Of a DNA stretch of 64,000 nt, positions 61,601 through 64,000 are shown piece after piece (the first letter of the stretch is position 1; every line of letters starts with the position of its first letter). Source of the DNA: Ifrita kowaldi (lineage: Eukaryota; Chordata; Aves; Passeriformes; Cinclosomatidae); assembly GCA_013398055.1 (NCBI GenBank), contig VZRS01014158.1:625488-689487 (forward strand). Direction: 5' to 3'. The position numbers and the translations under genes were made by a program. A model generated the notes under the pieces. It saw nothing but the letters and a program-made list of their open reading frames with translations. It was not told where the DNA came from and did not search any database.

Positions 61601-62836
61601 TCACTTAATAGCTACTATAGCCTCATTTATGGCTGGCTTAATTGATAAGAGACTGAACAGAGTCATGTTGGTAGGTTTTGCTGAAGTCAAAATTGGGTAA
61701 TTCTGGTAAATGACACTGTAGAGTCTTTTGACCTGCTCAATTCAAAAAGCTTTAAATATGCAGGAGAGAATGGACATCCCTCCATCTATTATTTATTCAG
61801 GTAAATTCATCCCATCATCAGTTCCCTGAACTGATCTTACTTTTTCCTCTCTTGGGCTATATTTTTTGTTAATAAGACTTTTCAGATCTACCAGAAGTTT
61901 AAAACACAAAATCTGAGGCTGCCTAAGATCATCATGGTATCCAAATGGCTTTTTTTTTTTCTGCCCAGGACATACTTGTCTCTATCATTCTTGTCAGTAA
62001 GTAACCAGAAGGAAGAGATTTATAAAGCAGATGTCATAATGTCAGATCTGCCTTCAGCTGATTTTCTGTATGTTTATTATTGTATGAACTGCTGTGTTCA
62101 AGGAAATAGAAAAAAGCCCAAAGTTTTATATGCAGTAGTAAATAAAACATTTTAAATGGGAAGCCTACACTCCAAGCAGTTGAAAAAAAATGCTGTTCTA
62201 ACCTTTGGAAGGAATTTTGATCTTTTGCCACAAGAACCAATCAGTTTTTATCAGACAAAGCCTTTATTATTTGATAGCTCCCTGTGCCCTCACAAATGAC
62301 TGTGCTTATTTTCCATCAGCCATCTGACTGCTAGAAGCTTGAAAAACAACACATGGTGAGGTAAAATAACTGCCATGCTTTAACCAACCAAGTCTGCTTT
62401 TCTCTTCTGGTAAGTTCCTAGGGTTTTTTTGGCTACAGAGAACATCTGCTTTTAATGAACACAAGTCAATAAAATTCACATGTATGTTATTATGAGGTTT
62501 CCTTCCCTTTCTATGTAAATATGATTAGCATTTTAAACTCCAGATACCTTCCTTGGAGTTTAAATATAGCTCCCTGTTTTTTTGGCATCGCTACAATAAT
62601 GATGATCATACACATTGGAAGAAGCTGCAAGGAGATAACAATTTGTGCACCTTCTGTGGTTATTCTTGGCCTCACGTAAATCAATTAATACATTTCTCTC
62701 TGGATTTCCTAGAACTGATTTCTGTATTCATGGTTGTGTCCAGTAGGATCTTACAAAGGTCAGTGTGAGTGAAGACAATGGTAAGATTAAGATCCAAGTA
62801 AGAATCCGAGTCTGTTTTAAGTACTAGTTTCCTTTT

Positions 62837-62853
62837 TTGTTGTTGTTGTTGTT
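62837..62853. repeat. (TTG)n short microsatellite
   Basis: About five TTG units within a T-rich context. It is simple sequence only. Confidence 0.8.
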
Positions 62854-64000
62854 TGACAATTGAAGTGCAAAGATTAATTTTCTTAACTTGTAGAACAAAG
62901 TTTTGAGAGTCAGGTTTTTTTTGTATTAGAACAACTTTGTTTTTTTCATCTTTGGCCATTGCTACCTATTTCATCCTGTACTGGCACAGTTTCTTTTATC
63001 CTTTGTTTTTTATGGGTTTTGTGAGGTGACTTGTGGCTTTCACCCAGCCAAACATCAAAGCCTGTTCTCAGACAGTATGCATAAGTAGTTTTACTGTGGT
63101 ATCAGGTCATCTGTGCTCTTTATTCCTTTGTTTAATTAGTGCCATCAGTAGCTGCAGGATTATTTAATCTTTGTATTACCACAGATCTTTTGGCTGGGCA
63201 ACTGGAAAGATGTAGTCAGTATTCATCCTATTTTCAAACCTTGCCTGTTCACCTCTGGTGGTGAGATCCAGCAGTCATCTGCTTCTCTCATATTTTTCTG
63301 AATCCTGCCGTAACTGTGGAGAAATAGTTCAGTTGCTTTTGAAAGAAATGGAATTTCGTATGTTAGACAAAAAAAAAGTTTGGTGTATTTGGCAGAACTC
63401 ATGTAACAGCTAACATCACCTGAGCCAAGCCCCTGCTTTTGAGACATGCCATTCCCCTTCAGAGCTTTAATTTAGGTGAAGACATAACAAAAATTTATTT
63501 TAGCCAGACTTGATTTTAGGTTCAATTTGGACTGACAGTACGTGGCTGATAGATACTTGAAGTTAAAGAGTAGGTATGTTCTCATGTAAGCTTATGCTTC
63601 AGTTTGTTAGTTTGTCATATCAATTTCTAAGAAATGACCAAGGGATTAATTTTGGAAGGGCTGATAACGCCATATTTTGTTGAGATAACTGAGTAATTCC
63701 CATTGGTTGCTTATAGCCTTTTAAGTATTTCATAGTTGGAGCAAAAATATCCCACATTGTCTATCTGCCTCAGTTGGTGCTTGATTAGGAAGTGTCAGAC
63801 ATTTCTAAAATGTCCTGAAATACGTCTATGGAAAAAAGGAAAAATGAACAACCAGTATTGCCTTTGTTAACATTTATGATGAATTTTCCCTAGCACCTCA
63901 TTTTGCAGGAATTTGTGAGGAAGTAGTCAATTTGTAAATCTTTGAATAGTTATGTTTTGCACATTAATACACCATATACCTAAAGATTCTGCCTGGCACT

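Larger units (their letters stand above)
57559..64000. other. Non-coding DNA to the right end
   Basis: About 6.4 kb without a recognised gene or dated transposon. It contains an acceptor-like site before 59202, two short hairpins at 58622-58675, a (TTG)n run near 62837-62853 and A-rich or T-rich runs. The 91-codon plus-strand frame at 57735-58010 has no recognisable domain. The region would be intronic if a divergent transcript spans it. Confidence 0.45.

Noticed and set aside
1..64000. Prokaryotic operons, CRISPR arrays, phage or toxin-antitoxin systems
   Set aside because: The window is clearly vertebrate: a spliced-gene context, a CpG island, CR1 LINEs and avian LTRs, with no dense operon-like coding and no regularly spaced repeats.
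1..64000. tRNA, rRNA or known small RNA genes
   Set aside because: No cloverleaf with A and B boxes, no ribosomal segment and no recognised snRNA or snoRNA was seen by reading both strands. A covariance-model scan could not be run.

Overview
This window looks like vertebrate nuclear DNA, almost certainly from a bird. It is AT-rich, has no densely packed genes, and holds one unmistakable vertebrate coding sequence, AMIGO2. The recognisable repeats are CR1 LINE fragments with their 3' ends, plus two solo long terminal repeats of a type common in avian genomes. I cannot name the species.

Layout: positions 1 to about 44.3 kb are a gene-poor flank with CR1 remnants at about 1.05, 6.7, 10.97 (with a second CR1 nested inside it), 11.9, 29.8 and 32.6-33.8 kb, and a solo LTR at 22.5 kb. 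AMIGO2 lies on the minus strand. Its whole coding sequence (44377-45942, 521 codons) sits in one exon, with a likely splice acceptor 73 bases before the ATG. Upstream is a long inferred first intron (about 46.0-52.7 kb) leading to a strong CpG island at about 52.3-53.45 kb. From there to the right end, the plus-strand side has no recognised coding sequence. It contains a second solo LTR (56.53-57.07 kb), a CR1 endonuclease fragment just after it, and two exon-like segments with good plus-strand splice signals (57478-57558 and a start near 59202).

Reading of the locus: in other amniotes, as I recall, AMIGO2 is head-to-head with PCED1B and flanked on the far side by SLC38A-family genes. The CpG island is therefore most simply read as a shared bidirectional promoter: AMIGO2 runs left from it, and the non-coding 5' part of PCED1B runs right. 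The 44 kb to the left would be the intergenic desert beyond the AMIGO2 3' end. This synteny reading is inference, because no PCED1B or SLC38A coding exon is visible here.

I found no prokaryotic-style system, CRISPR array, tRNA, rRNA or intact transposon. The points most worth a second look are the two-sided CpG-island promoter, the exon-like segment at 57478-57558, and the CR1-within-CR1 insertion at 10970-11600.
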